Assembly: GCA_028682925.1 (NCBI GenBank)
Contig: JAJRAG010000024.1
Location: 1-6,137, forward strand
Length of the DNA stretch: 6,137 nt
Source: Methanomassiliicoccales archaeon
Lineage (GTDB): Archaea; Thermoplasmatota; Thermoplasmata; Methanomassiliicoccales; JACIVX01
Reading direction: 5' to 3'
The position numbers were made by a program, and so were the translations under genes. Below the pieces are notes generated by a model. It was given only the letters and a program-made list of their open reading frames with translations, had not been told where the DNA came from and made no database searches. Numbering within the stretch: position 1 is the first letter of the stretch; each line of letters begins with the position of its first letter. Shown here piece by piece: positions 1 through 5,579 of this stretch.

Positions 1-798
1 CACTACGTAGTCGGCGTCATCTGCACGGTATGGCTCAATGAAATCATATGACCTGCCGCTGATCTCTGCGAACTCCCTCTGGACTTCCTTTATCACAGGA
101 AACGCGTCCTCCATCGCCCTGACCTGCTGATATTTGTGTTCGAAGTAGTACTCGGGCGAGTCGAATGGGCCATAAGAGGTCGGCTCGCTAACGTCCAGCA
201 GCGGTCTGATGGGTTTGAAATCACCGACGAACTTCTTGACCACGTCGTCAGGGAGGAGAGACATATTCTCGAGCGAGTGACTTGTTATGAACCCATCCAG
301 GCAAGTCATCACTGGCAGACGAACGTTCAAATGCTCCGCAATCCGGAATGCCATTATTGAGTTGTCGTACGCCTCCTGAGCGTTCTCACCGTAGATCTGC
401 ACCCAACCTGCATCCCTTCCTCCCATCGCATCGTTGTGATCGCAGTGGATGTTGATTGGTCCGCTCAACGCCCTATTGGCCACCGCCATTACAATCGGCA
501 GCCTCATCGATGCGGCAATGTAAAGCATCTCCCACATAAAAGCCAGACCCGCCGATGCCGTAGCGGTCGCCGTTCTGGCTCCTGCCGCGGAAGCGCCTAC
601 ACAAACGCTCAATGCGCTGTGTTCCGACTCCGTGCATACGTACTCGGTCGTGACGTGTCCGTCGGCCACATATTCCGAGAACGCCTCGACGATAATCGTC
701 TGGGGTGTAATAGGGTAGGCGGCGACGACGTCCGGATCGATCTGTTTCCAGGCATACGCTATTGCTTGGTCTCCATTCATTGCCAACAACTTCTGCAT
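1..798 (-). CDS. porA: Pyruvate:ferredoxin oxidoreductase subunit alpha (PorA), C-terminal end cut off by the window edge
   Basis: Reading the minus strand from ATG at 798 gives 266 uninterrupted codons up to the left edge, so the gene is partial at its 3' end (the family is about 380-400 residues). The start (MQKLLAMNGDQAIAYAW) is followed by the hallmark AAYPITPQT loop near residues 26-34, an ESEHSA segment near 57-62, and a long Gly/Ala-rich stretch typical of the thiamine-diphosphate enzyme pyrimidine-domain fold. The visible end, ADDADYVV, is the usual entry to the next domain of the alpha chain. In the cytoplasmic complex, alpha works with beta (not in view, expected next to the left) in oxidative decarboxylation of pyruvate to acetyl-CoA, reversible with ferredoxin. 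The porD stop codon abuts this ATG with no gap, and a GAGGAGG Shine-Dalgarno lies 8 bases upstream (807-813). VOR or another 2-oxoacid enzyme is possible, but the sequence looks most like POR. Confidence 0.93.
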   Translation of the reverse strand, partial: MQKLLAMNGDQAIAYAWKQIDPDVVAAYPITPQTIIVEAFSEYVADGHVTTEYVCTESEHSALSVCVGASAAGARTATATASAGLAFMWEMLYIAASMRLPIVMAVANRALSGPINIHCDHNDAMGGRDAGWVQIYGENAQEAYDNSIMAFRIAEHLNVRLPVMTCLDGFITSHSLENMSLLPDDVVKKFVGDFKPIRPLLDVSEPTSYGPFDSPEYYFEHKYQQVRAMEDAFPVIKEVQREFAEISGRSYDFIEPYRADDADYVV

Positions 799-1086
799 CT
801 ATGCCCCCTCCTCTTTCATTGTTATTGCCTTTTTCGGGCATTCAGTGGCACAAATTCCACACCCTTTGCAGTGCGAGTATCTGAAGCCTTTCATTTTCTC
901 ATCCTCGACAAGCACCGAATTGTCTGGGCAGAATATCCAGCAAAAGAGACAATCTATACATTTTTCTTCGTCCACCTCAGGTCTTCGGGAACGCCAATCA
1001 CCCGTCTTGTATCTCCTGGCGCTACCCCTCTCTGTAATCATCCCACCGATAGGATACTCGTTGTACTTCTTGTCCGATTCAGCCAT
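799..1086 (-). CDS. porD: Pyruvate:ferredoxin oxidoreductase subunit delta (PorD), 2x[4Fe-4S] ferredoxin-like
   Basis: This 95-residue protein carries two complete CxxCxxCxxxCP clusters: Cys 43/46/49/53 followed by Pro, and Cys 73/76/79/83 followed by Pro. It is therefore a bacterial-type 2[4Fe-4S] ferredoxin subunit that carries electrons between the catalytic core and external ferredoxin. The N-terminal part (GGMITERGSAR, then KTGDWRSRRP) is the usual PorD extension, and the length is normal for the family. ATG at 1086 is preferred over the GTG one codon earlier because a GGAGGTG Shine-Dalgarno (1092-1098) sits 5 bases upstream. The start overlaps the porC stop by one base (TGATG), and the stop TAG directly abuts the porA ATG, so the genes are almost certainly translated from one message. 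All eight cluster ligands are present. Confidence 0.95.
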   Translation of the reverse strand: MAESDKKYNEYPIGGMITERGSARRYKTGDWRSRRPEVDEEKCIDCLFCWIFCPDNSVLVEDEKMKGFRYSHCKGCGICATECPKKAITMKEEGA

Positions 1087-1673
1087 CACAACACCTCCGC
1101 GTAGGCCCGTTCCACGGCCTTTATGTTCTTGGCTGTGACTTCCTTCGGAAACTTGCCCGCGAACTTGCTGGCAAGCTCATTTGTGATGCTCTCAATACTA
1201 ACGAGGCCAGAGACCTTGGCGAGTGCGCCAAGCATCGCCGTATTGGCAAGCGGTCTCCCTATCTCTTCCATAGCAATCTTTGTCGCATTGACCGTATGGA
1301 CGCCAGTGTTCGCGTGAAGGACTTCTCTGAGTTTGTCGGGCAAGTCCGCATAGTTTGCTATCACCGCTCCAGATGACTTGAGTCCCTCGACGAGATCAAT
1401 CTGGCCGATCAGAGTTGAATCGACGACAACCACATAGTCAGGGTAGTAAACCTGGCTGTGTACTGTTATAGGCTTGTTTGATATTCTGGCGAAGGCTCTT
1501 ATCGGGGCGCCCATCCTCTCTGGACCGAACTCCGGGAAAGCCTTGATATACTTGCCTTCCTTGAGAGCCGCCCCCGCAAGAATCTCGTTGGCGGTGACGA
1601 TTCCTTGACCGCCCCTGCCATGCCAACGGATTTCTACCGTTCGAGCTACATCTTGTTGATTCAAGACACACAC
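1086..1673 (-). CDS. porC: Pyruvate:ferredoxin oxidoreductase subunit gamma (PorC/PorG)
   Basis: The 195-residue product has the gamma-subunit signature EIRWHGRGGQG near residues 14-24, FPEFGPERMGAP near 46-57, and a C-terminal half with NTAMLGALAKVSG near 143-155. Length and motifs fit the stand-alone gamma subunit of four-subunit archaeal 2-oxoacid:ferredoxin oxidoreductases, which helps bind coenzyme A. It is the first gene of the visible cluster, in the order gamma-delta-alpha, an order seen in archaeal por operons. The start is uncertain, as no in-frame ATG lies near the N-terminus. GTG at 1673 has no Shine-Dalgarno but sits just downstream of a TATA-like element, consistent with a near-leaderless message. 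TTG at 1664 has GAGGGTG (1671-1677) six bases upstream and would shorten the protein by three residues. Pyruvate specificity is inferred from the cluster as a whole, since gamma alone does not separate POR from VOR. Confidence 0.93.
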   Translation of the reverse strand: MCVLNQQDVARTVEIRWHGRGGQGIVTANEILAGAALKEGKYIKAFPEFGPERMGAPIRAFARISNKPITVHSQVYYPDYVVVVDSTLIGQIDLVEGLKSSGAVIANYADLPDKLREVLHANTGVHTVNATKIAMEEIGRPLANTAMLGALAKVSGLVSIESITNELASKFAGKFPKEVTAKNIKAVERAYAEVL

Positions 1674-1700
1674 CCTCGGACAGGGGAATTACGTGTGACC

Positions 1701-1708
1701 ATATTTGA
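1701..1708 (-). promoter_or_regulatory. Candidate TATA box for the por operon
   Basis: On the minus strand the sequence reads TCAAATAT, an AT-rich octamer in a mixed-composition stretch, centred about 30 bases upstream of the GTG start of porC. With usual archaeal spacing (TATA centre about 26 bases before the start site) transcription would begin near 1678, giving a leader of about 5 bases to the GTG or 14 bases to the TTG. This rests on position and composition only; the match to a TATA consensus is loose. Confidence 0.3.
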
Positions 1709-1738
1709 GTGCTTCTATCGCATAAGAAGGATTATCTC

Positions 1739-2007
1739 ATGTATGATCTTCGAGGAAGATATGTCATATCGATGGCCAGGATAATTCTGAGAAAGAGGGG
1801 ATTTCCTTTCATTCTTTCCAGATACAATGCTGATTAATGACGAATCGTTTGATATCATTGGCATAGAGAGATAATTGGGAAACTCGAAACCTCTTGAAAG
1901 AAACATGAAAGGCTATCGTGGAAGCCCCATCACAGGTGTTCAAAGTCGAACTTCTTGCGAAGACCGAGGAGATCTTCTCGAAAAGTGAGAGACTGCTGAT
2001 CATATGA
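1739..2007 (+). pseudogene. Possible remnant of a decayed protein-coding gene (unrecognised)
   Basis: Frame 2 is open from ATG 1739 to TAA 1837, with a basic/hydrophobic run (MARIILRKRGFPFILSRY) plausible as a folded segment. Frame 1 then resumes after a TAG at 1864 and runs to a TGA at 2005-2007 with one internal TGA at 1906; its last 33 codons (KAIVEAPSQVFKV onward) have a charged, amphipathic helix-like composition. Joining the two needs a frameshift and at least two stop read-throughs. No start with a Shine-Dalgarno is visible. I do not recognise a family. Chance open stretches are a real alternative, which is why confidence is low. Confidence 0.2.
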
Positions 2008-2045
2008 TTTGATTTGGACCACAGGATTTATCAGAGCCTAGGTAT

Positions 2046-2057
2046 TTCAATATTGAA
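2046..2057. promoter_or_regulatory. 12-bp perfect palindrome upstream of ppsA, candidate operator
   Basis: TTCAATATTGAA is a perfect inverted repeat ending 60 bases before the ppsA ATG, overlapping one of the two TATA-like stretches considered for that gene. A dimeric regulator binding here could gate ppsA transcription. AT-rich 12-mers of this kind occur by chance, and no second copy was noticed in the window, so this is only a candidate. Confidence 0.25.
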
Positions 2058-2117
2058 GATGGAGTGCGTGGCGAAGAAGACCTCGCAATTGGACGCTGAT
2101 TGTATGGGGAGAGGTGA

Positions 2118-4451
2118 ATGAAGAAGATAGCTAGCATCGATGAGTTAGGAGTCCACGACATTCAAATCGCTGGAGGAAAAGCAGCAAACCTTGGTGAACT
2201 GACCTCCGCCGGCTTCAATGTGCCGCCAGGTTTCGTGTTGACGACGGCCGCCTACGACTATTTCATTGAGCAGAAAGGCTTGATTAGGAAGGTCGACAAA
2301 GCTTTGGAGACCGTCGACGTCGCTGACGACAGATCGCTTCAGGATGCTTCTTCCTCCATTCGAACCGCCTTCGAGGAGGTAGGTATCCCACTGGATCTGA
2401 AGGATGAGATCCTCAGAGAATACAAGAAGCTCTTCAGGGACCACCATGAGAGACGATTTGTGGCTGTCAGGTCGAGCGCCACAGCAGAGGATCTTCCAAC
2501 AGCAAGCTTCGCAGGTCAGCAGGACACTTACCTGAACGTCAGTAGTCCGGAAGACCTGCTCGACAAAGTGAGGAAGTGCTGGTCTTCATTGTTTACGCCG
2601 AGAGCCATCGCATACCGGTCGAGCAAGGGATTCGATCGCAAGAAGGTCAAGCTGGCTGTTGTCGTGCAGAGGATGATCGATTCAGAGGTCTCCGGGATAA
2701 TGTTCACGGTCGATCCGAACTCCGAGCTACCTCATATCATCATAGAGGCTGGATATGGACTTGGAGAGGCGATGGTAGGGGGCAAAGTGACTCCTGACAC
2801 TTACGTCGTTGACAAGTTCCACAGAAAGATAATCAACAAAAGAATTGCGAAGCAAACCTGGAAACTAGTAAGGGGAAAGAACGGAGACAGCGTCAAAGAC
2901 GACGTGGGAGAGGAGCTTGCTGCCCGACAGAAGATCGTGGACGAACAGATACTGGCCCTTGCCGACATTGGGAACCAGATTGAGTTGCACTATGACAAGC
3001 CGATGGATATAGAGTGGTGCATCGAAAATGGCGAGATATTCGTCGTTCAGGCGAGACCTGTGACGACGCTGTCATCGAATTCGAAGATTGAGAAGCCAAA
3101 TGAAGTTGGAGGGAAGGACGTGAAAGTCGAACAGCCCGCGGAACCAGGTATGAGAAAGGTATTGGTCAGAGGACTAGCGGCAAGCCCAGGAACGGCCCAT
3201 GGAACCGTGAGGATCCTAGGTGAGGGTATGAGCTTGGACGTTGTGAAGAAAGGGGAGGTCCTCGTCACTTTAATGACATCTCCTGACATGGTCCCAGCGA
3301 TGATAAGGGCTGCTGCGATTGTCACGGACGAGGGCGGCATGACCTGTCATGCCGCGATTGTGGCGAGAGAACTCGGAATACCTTGCGTCGTGGGTGCAAG
3401 CAATGCGACGAAGATACTCACCCAAGGCACGTTGATAACCGTCGATGGTAAGATGGGAGTTGTCTACGAAGGTGCGGATGAGGTCGCGACGATAACCAGA
3501 CCTTCAAACGAAGTCGTGATGAAGAGCGTTCCAGTCACGGGGACAAAGATCCTCGTCAACATAGGAGTGCCGCACAAAGCCGAGGAGTATGCCAGACTTC
3601 CAGTCTCCGGGGTCGGTCTCATGAGAATCGAGTTCCTATTTACCAGTCATGTCCGAGAGCACCCTCTAGCACTCATAGAACAGGGACGTTCGAGAGAGTT
3701 GGTCGATAAGCTCGCTGAGGGGATTGCAGTCGTTGGAAGAGCTTTCTACCCCAGGCCCATAATCCTGAGGACCTCGGATTTCAAAACGAACGAATATAGG
3801 GAGATGAAGGGAGGAGAGAAATTCGAGCCTCATGAGTCCAATCCCATGATTGGATGGAGAGGGTGCTCCCGCTACGTGTCAGAACAGTATAGAGAGGCGT
3901 TCAAGCTGGAACTGGTCGCAGTGAAGAAAGTGAGGGAAGAGATGGGTCTCAAGAACATATGGGTAATGCTTCCCTTCGTCCGGACTGTCGATGAGCTGAG
4001 AAAAATCACAACGATGATGAACGAGGTCGGGTTGGAGAAGGGACGGGACTTCAAACTTTATTTGATGGCGGAGGTTCCATGCAACATATTCATGGCCGAT
4101 GAGTTCGCCGATCTCTGCGACGGTTTCTCAATAGGAAGCAACGACCTGACGCAGCTGATAATGGGAGCCGACAGGGACTCTGACATACTCGGCAAGATGG
4201 GGTACTTCGATGAGCGGAACGAAGCGATAAAACGAGCTATCGAACACCTAATCGTAACGGCGCACAAGAAAGGCAAAGTCGTCTCAATCTGCGGTCAAGC
4301 ACCATCTGTCTATCCCGAGTTCGCAGAATTCCTGGTACGATCTGGGATCGACAGCATTAGCCTGAACCCAGATACCGTGATAAGCACGATCGGACTAATC
4401 GCTTCGGTCGAACAGAAGATCATGCTTGAGTCGCTTACCAGGAACAAGTGA
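2118..4451 (+). CDS. ppsA: Phosphoenolpyruvate synthase (pyruvate, water dikinase)
   Basis: The 777-residue protein converts pyruvate + ATP + water to PEP + AMP + phosphate in the cytoplasm, the committing step from pyruvate toward sugars. Three domains are clear. The N-terminal ATP-grasp domain (about 10-320) has GGKAANLGE (19-27), VAVRSSATAEDLPTASFAGQQ (115-135, key residues R118 and S119-S120) and DIEWCIENGEIFVVQARP (297-314). The central phosphohistidine domain (about 350-460) has GGMTCHAAIVARELGIP (406-422) with catalytic His411. The C-terminal PEP/pyruvate TIM barrel (about 475-770) has GVGLMRIEFL (498-507), RTSDFKTNEY (551-560), SIGSNDLTQL (671-680) and SICGQAPS (723-730) with catalytic Cys725. 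Length is close to E. coli PpsA (about 790). A charged linker (about 318-345) joins the first two domains. ATG at 2118 matches the family start; the preceding GGGGAGAGGTGA puts a purine-rich ribosome site unusually close to it. It is divergent from por and convergent with the CBS gene. SIGSND(L/M)TQ and RTSDFK favour PEP synthase over pyruvate phosphate dikinase. Confidence 0.96.
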   Translation: MKKIASIDELGVHDIQIAGGKAANLGELTSAGFNVPPGFVLTTAAYDYFIEQKGLIRKVDKALETVDVADDRSLQDASSSIRTAFEEVGIPLDLKDEILREYKKLFRDHHERRFVAVRSSATAEDLPTASFAGQQDTYLNVSSPEDLLDKVRKCWSSLFTPRAIAYRSSKGFDRKKVKLAVVVQRMIDSEVSGIMFTVDPNSELPHIIIEAGYGLGEAMVGGKVTPDTYVVDKFHRKIINKRIAKQTWKLVRGKNGDSVKDDVGEELAARQKIVDEQILALADIGNQIELHYDKPMDIEWCIENGEIFVVQARPVTTLSSNSKIEKPNEVGGKDVKVEQPAEPGMRKVLVRGLAASPGTAHGTVRILGEGMSLDVVKKGEVLVTLMTSPDMVPAMIRAAAIVTDEGGMTCHAAIVARELGIPCVVGASNATKILTQGTLITVDGKMGVVYEGADEVATITRPSNEVVMKSVPVTGTKILVNIGVPHKAEEYARLPVSGVGLMRIEFLFTSHVREHPLALIEQGRSRELVDKLAEGIAVVGRAFYPRPIILRTSDFKTNEYREMKGGEKFEPHESNPMIGWRGCSRYVSEQYREAFKLELVAVKKVREEMGLKNIWVMLPFVRTVDELRKITTMMNEVGLEKGRDFKLYLMAEVPCNIFMADEFADLCDGFSIGSNDLTQLIMGADRDSDILGKMGYFDERNEAIKRAIEHLIVTAHKKGKVVSICGQAPSVYPEFAEFLVRSGIDSISLNPDTVISTIGLIASVEQKIMLESLTRNK

Positions 4452-4478
4452 AATCTGAGAGAGGCCACACCAAAGAAG

Positions 4479-5276
4479 TCATCCCTCGCCTTTCAGAAGC
4501 TTGGTAGTGATCTCGACAAGAGGATGATGCGAACCTTCGAGTATCTTCACATCGTCGAGTGTCTTGAGACCCCTTTCCTCAGCTGAGCGCTCCATACCGA
4601 GCTCGATTTCAGCGCTCGGTTCCAGAACGAATGCCGTGAACTGCCTGACTCCCATCTCTCTCGCGGCGAGGACCCTATGATGTCCGTCGACGAGCAAATA
4701 GTGATCTCGTTTCTGTACGACAATTATCGGCTCCACCAATCCCCGTTTGATCTCGTATTGTCTTCCCCTCAATTCATCGGCATAGATCTCGTGTTGTGTC
4801 GGTCTCAACGATTCAATCGGGATCACCGTCCTCTTCACCTTGATGTCGATCTTGTGCTTTGACTCCAAGAACGTCTTGACCATGAGCACCTTGCTTGGAG
4901 TGGCTCTCTCGATGTGGGACCTGACTATGTCGATGTTCGAAATGATTCCTATAATCTTCCCTTTCCCATCGACGACTGGAACGTTTCGCAATCCGTATCT
5001 GAAGAGGACACGTGCCGCATCGTCGATGTCCATGTCCGGGCTCACCGTGATGGTACCCCTCCTCGCAATCTGCCGCACTTTCATCTTGGGTTTCGTTGCT
5101 GCTCTCAAGAGCTCCTTGGCCGTGATGAATCCGACAAGACGACCGTTTTCCGCTACTGGGAGTCCGTGGAACTCCGTCGAAATCAGTCTCTTCACGGCCT
5201 CTTCAATAGTGTAATCGGGGGACACGGAGACCACATCCCGGACCATGTAATCTTCGACGCGCAGTTTCTTCTCCAT
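4479..5276 (-). CDS. Two-CBS-domain protein fused to a ParB/Srx/SerK-fold domain
   Basis: The 265-residue cytoplasmic protein begins at ATG 5276, chosen because AGGAGG (5286-5291) lies 9 bases upstream; a TTG at 5297 would add seven residues but has no such site. Residues about 7-60 and 66-122 are two CBS repeats (VEDYMVRDVVSVSPDYTIEEA with FHGLPVAENGRLVGFIT; then GTITVSPDMDIDDA with RNVPVVDGKGKIIGIIS). Such a pair normally forms a Bateman module that binds adenine nucleotides or S-adenosylmethionine. Residues about 150-217 form a ParB/sulfiredoxin-superfamily domain (VIPIESLRPTQHE, then VEPIIVV, then LLVDGHHRVLAA). The DGHHR motif at 197-201 and HE at 162-163 differ from the GxRRxRA motif of partition ParB and resemble archaeal free-serine kinase SerK. 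The last 45 residues are a mixed helical tail. Activity is unproven; annotation as a CBS domain protein is safe, kinase or nuclease is not. It converges on ppsA with a 27-base gap. Confidence 0.85.
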   Translation of the reverse strand: MEKKLRVEDYMVRDVVSVSPDYTIEEAVKRLISTEFHGLPVAENGRLVGFITAKELLRAATKPKMKVRQIARRGTITVSPDMDIDDAARVLFRYGLRNVPVVDGKGKIIGIISNIDIVRSHIERATPSKVLMVKTFLESKHKIDIKVKRTVIPIESLRPTQHEIYADELRGRQYEIKRGLVEPIIVVQKRDHYLLVDGHHRVLAAREMGVRQFTAFVLEPSAEIELGMERSAEERGLKTLDDVKILEGSHHPLVEITTKLLKGEG

Positions 5277-5285
5277 TGCTGGGGT

Positions 5286-5291
5286 CCTCCT
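5286..5291 (-). promoter_or_regulatory. Strong Shine-Dalgarno that decides the start of the CBS gene
   Basis: The minus strand reads AGGAGG here, 9 bases before the ATG at 5276-5274. Because it falls inside the extension that would be coded from the upstream TTG at 5297, it argues for the ATG start. Confidence 0.6.
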
Positions 5292-5316
5292 TTTCAACCA
5301 TTATCTGGGCGTATAC

Positions 5317-5324
5317 TCATAAAA
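5317..5324 (-). promoter_or_regulatory. Candidate TATA box of the CBS gene
   Basis: The minus strand reads TTTTATGA, centred about 44 bases upstream of the ATG at 5276. Standard archaeal spacing puts the transcription start near 5294, giving a leader of about 18 bases that just includes the AGGAGG ribosome site. The good fit of TATA, inferred start and ribosome site supports the call, but the consensus match is imperfect. Confidence 0.35.
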
Positions 5325-5411
5325 CCTACTGACGGAAAGGATCGGTCTCGAAAATGCGAGGGCGGGCGAATGATATTGTAAACCCAGTGGATTTTCTGGG
5401 ACACCTTAAGG

Positions 5412-5420
5412 AATAAATAT
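5412..5420 (+). promoter_or_regulatory. Candidate TATA box of the tRNA-Asp gene
   Basis: AATAAATAT is centred 32 bases before the first tRNA nucleotide, which would place transcription start a few bases upstream of the mature 5' end, as usual for archaeal tRNA genes. It overlaps a short palindrome, ATATGACATAT (5417-5427), whose right half is an alternative, closer A/T-rich element. Confidence 0.4.
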
Positions 5421-5447
5421 GACATATCTATTCTGGTCTCAAGCAAG

Positions 5448-5542
5448 GCCCCGGTAGTGTAGTGGCCCATCATCCGGGCCTGTCGTTCCTCCTCTGGTGG
5501 AGCAGACAGCCCGGGACTCGGGTTCGAATCCCGACCGGGGCG
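5448..5542 (+). tRNA. tRNA-Asp(GUC) with a 22-nt intron
   Basis: The 95-base gene folds as a cloverleaf. The acceptor GCCCCGG (5448-5454) pairs fully with CCGGGGC (5535-5541). The D arm is 5457-5473 (GTGT ... ATCAT). The anticodon stem CGGGC (5475-5479) pairs with GCCCG (5509-5513). The anticodon GUC is at 5482-5484 after U33. The variable loop is GGAC, and the T arm TCGGG-TTCGAAT-CCCGA follows. The discriminator is G (5542), the archaeal aspartate identity base. Removing the intron at 5486-5507 leaves 73 nucleotides, a normal length. The 3' CCA is not encoded, since CTC follows. The D-arm sequence GTGTAGTGGCCCATCAT matches what I remember of archaeal tRNA-Asp. The tRNA decodes GAC and GAU. 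It stands alone, divergent from the CBS gene and convergent with the CARDB gene 37 bases downstream. Confidence 0.95.
5486..5507 (+). other. tRNA intron at the canonical 37/38 position with a bulge-helix-bulge
   Basis: The pre-tRNA forms a textbook archaeal splice motif. The outer helix is the anticodon stem (5475-5479 with 5509-5513). The central four-pair helix is CUGU (5480-5483) with GCAG (5502-5505), including one G-U pair. The three-base bulges are CGU (5484-5486) and ACA (5506-5508). The inner helix is UCC (5487-5489) with GGA (5499-5501), closing a nine-base loop. Cutting between the second and third base of each bulge gives splice sites after 5485 and before 5508, removing 22 bases. 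The archaeal splicing endonuclease would be the processing enzyme. The exact cut sites are inferred from the fold. Confidence 0.9.
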
Positions 5543-5579
5543 CTCGACGTTCTTATCGACCCTTCATCACAATTCTCTA

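Larger units (their letters stand above)
1674..2117. other. Divergent intergenic region between por operon and ppsA; possible decayed coding traces
   Basis: These 444 bases separate two divergent genes and are visibly AT-richer than the flanking genes. No intact gene is recognised. Short plus-strand stretches read like protein but are broken. One is a 32-codon frame from ATG at 1739 to TAA at 1837 (begins MYDLRGRYVI). A second frame, from 1867 to the TGA at 2005-2007, is interrupted by TGA at 1906 and ends with residues such as VFKVELLAKTEEIF. They lie in different frames with stops between, so a functional protein is unlikely; a remnant of an old gene is possible and I cannot name a family. 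The region also holds candidate promoters for both sides and palindromes at 1758-1770, 1999-2008 and 2046-2057. TATA-like stretches for ppsA are TTTATC at 2027-2032 and TATTTCAATATT at 2043-2054, both weak. Confidence 0.6.

Noticed and set aside
473..841. Minus-strand open frame of 122 codons overlapping porA
   Set aside because: It lies in a different frame of the same strand as porA; the porA frame gives YPITPQT and other family motifs, this one gives low-complexity Arg/Gly-rich sequence.
436..1104. Long plus-strand open frame (222 codons) opposite porA and porD
   Set aside because: It is antisense to two clearly coding genes with intact PorA and PorD motifs; its translation is rich in Arg, His and Cys with no recognisable motif.
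1715..2003. Two minus-strand open frames of about 63 codons in the intergenic region
   Set aside because: They overlap each other, have no ribosome site and no recognisable sequence; AT-rich DNA readily gives such frames.
4452..4478. Possible bidirectional terminator between convergent ppsA and the CBS gene
   Set aside because: No clear stem-loop or T-run is visible in the 27 bases.
4840..5381. Plus-strand open frames opposite the CBS gene
   Set aside because: They are shadows of the CBS gene, whose repeats and DGHHR motif are unambiguous.
5383..5400. CCCAG...CTGGG hairpin between the CBS and tRNA genes
   Set aside because: It has only five pairs with an eight-base loop and no T-run; it lies upstream of both divergent genes, so it is not a terminator and is too weak to call an operator.
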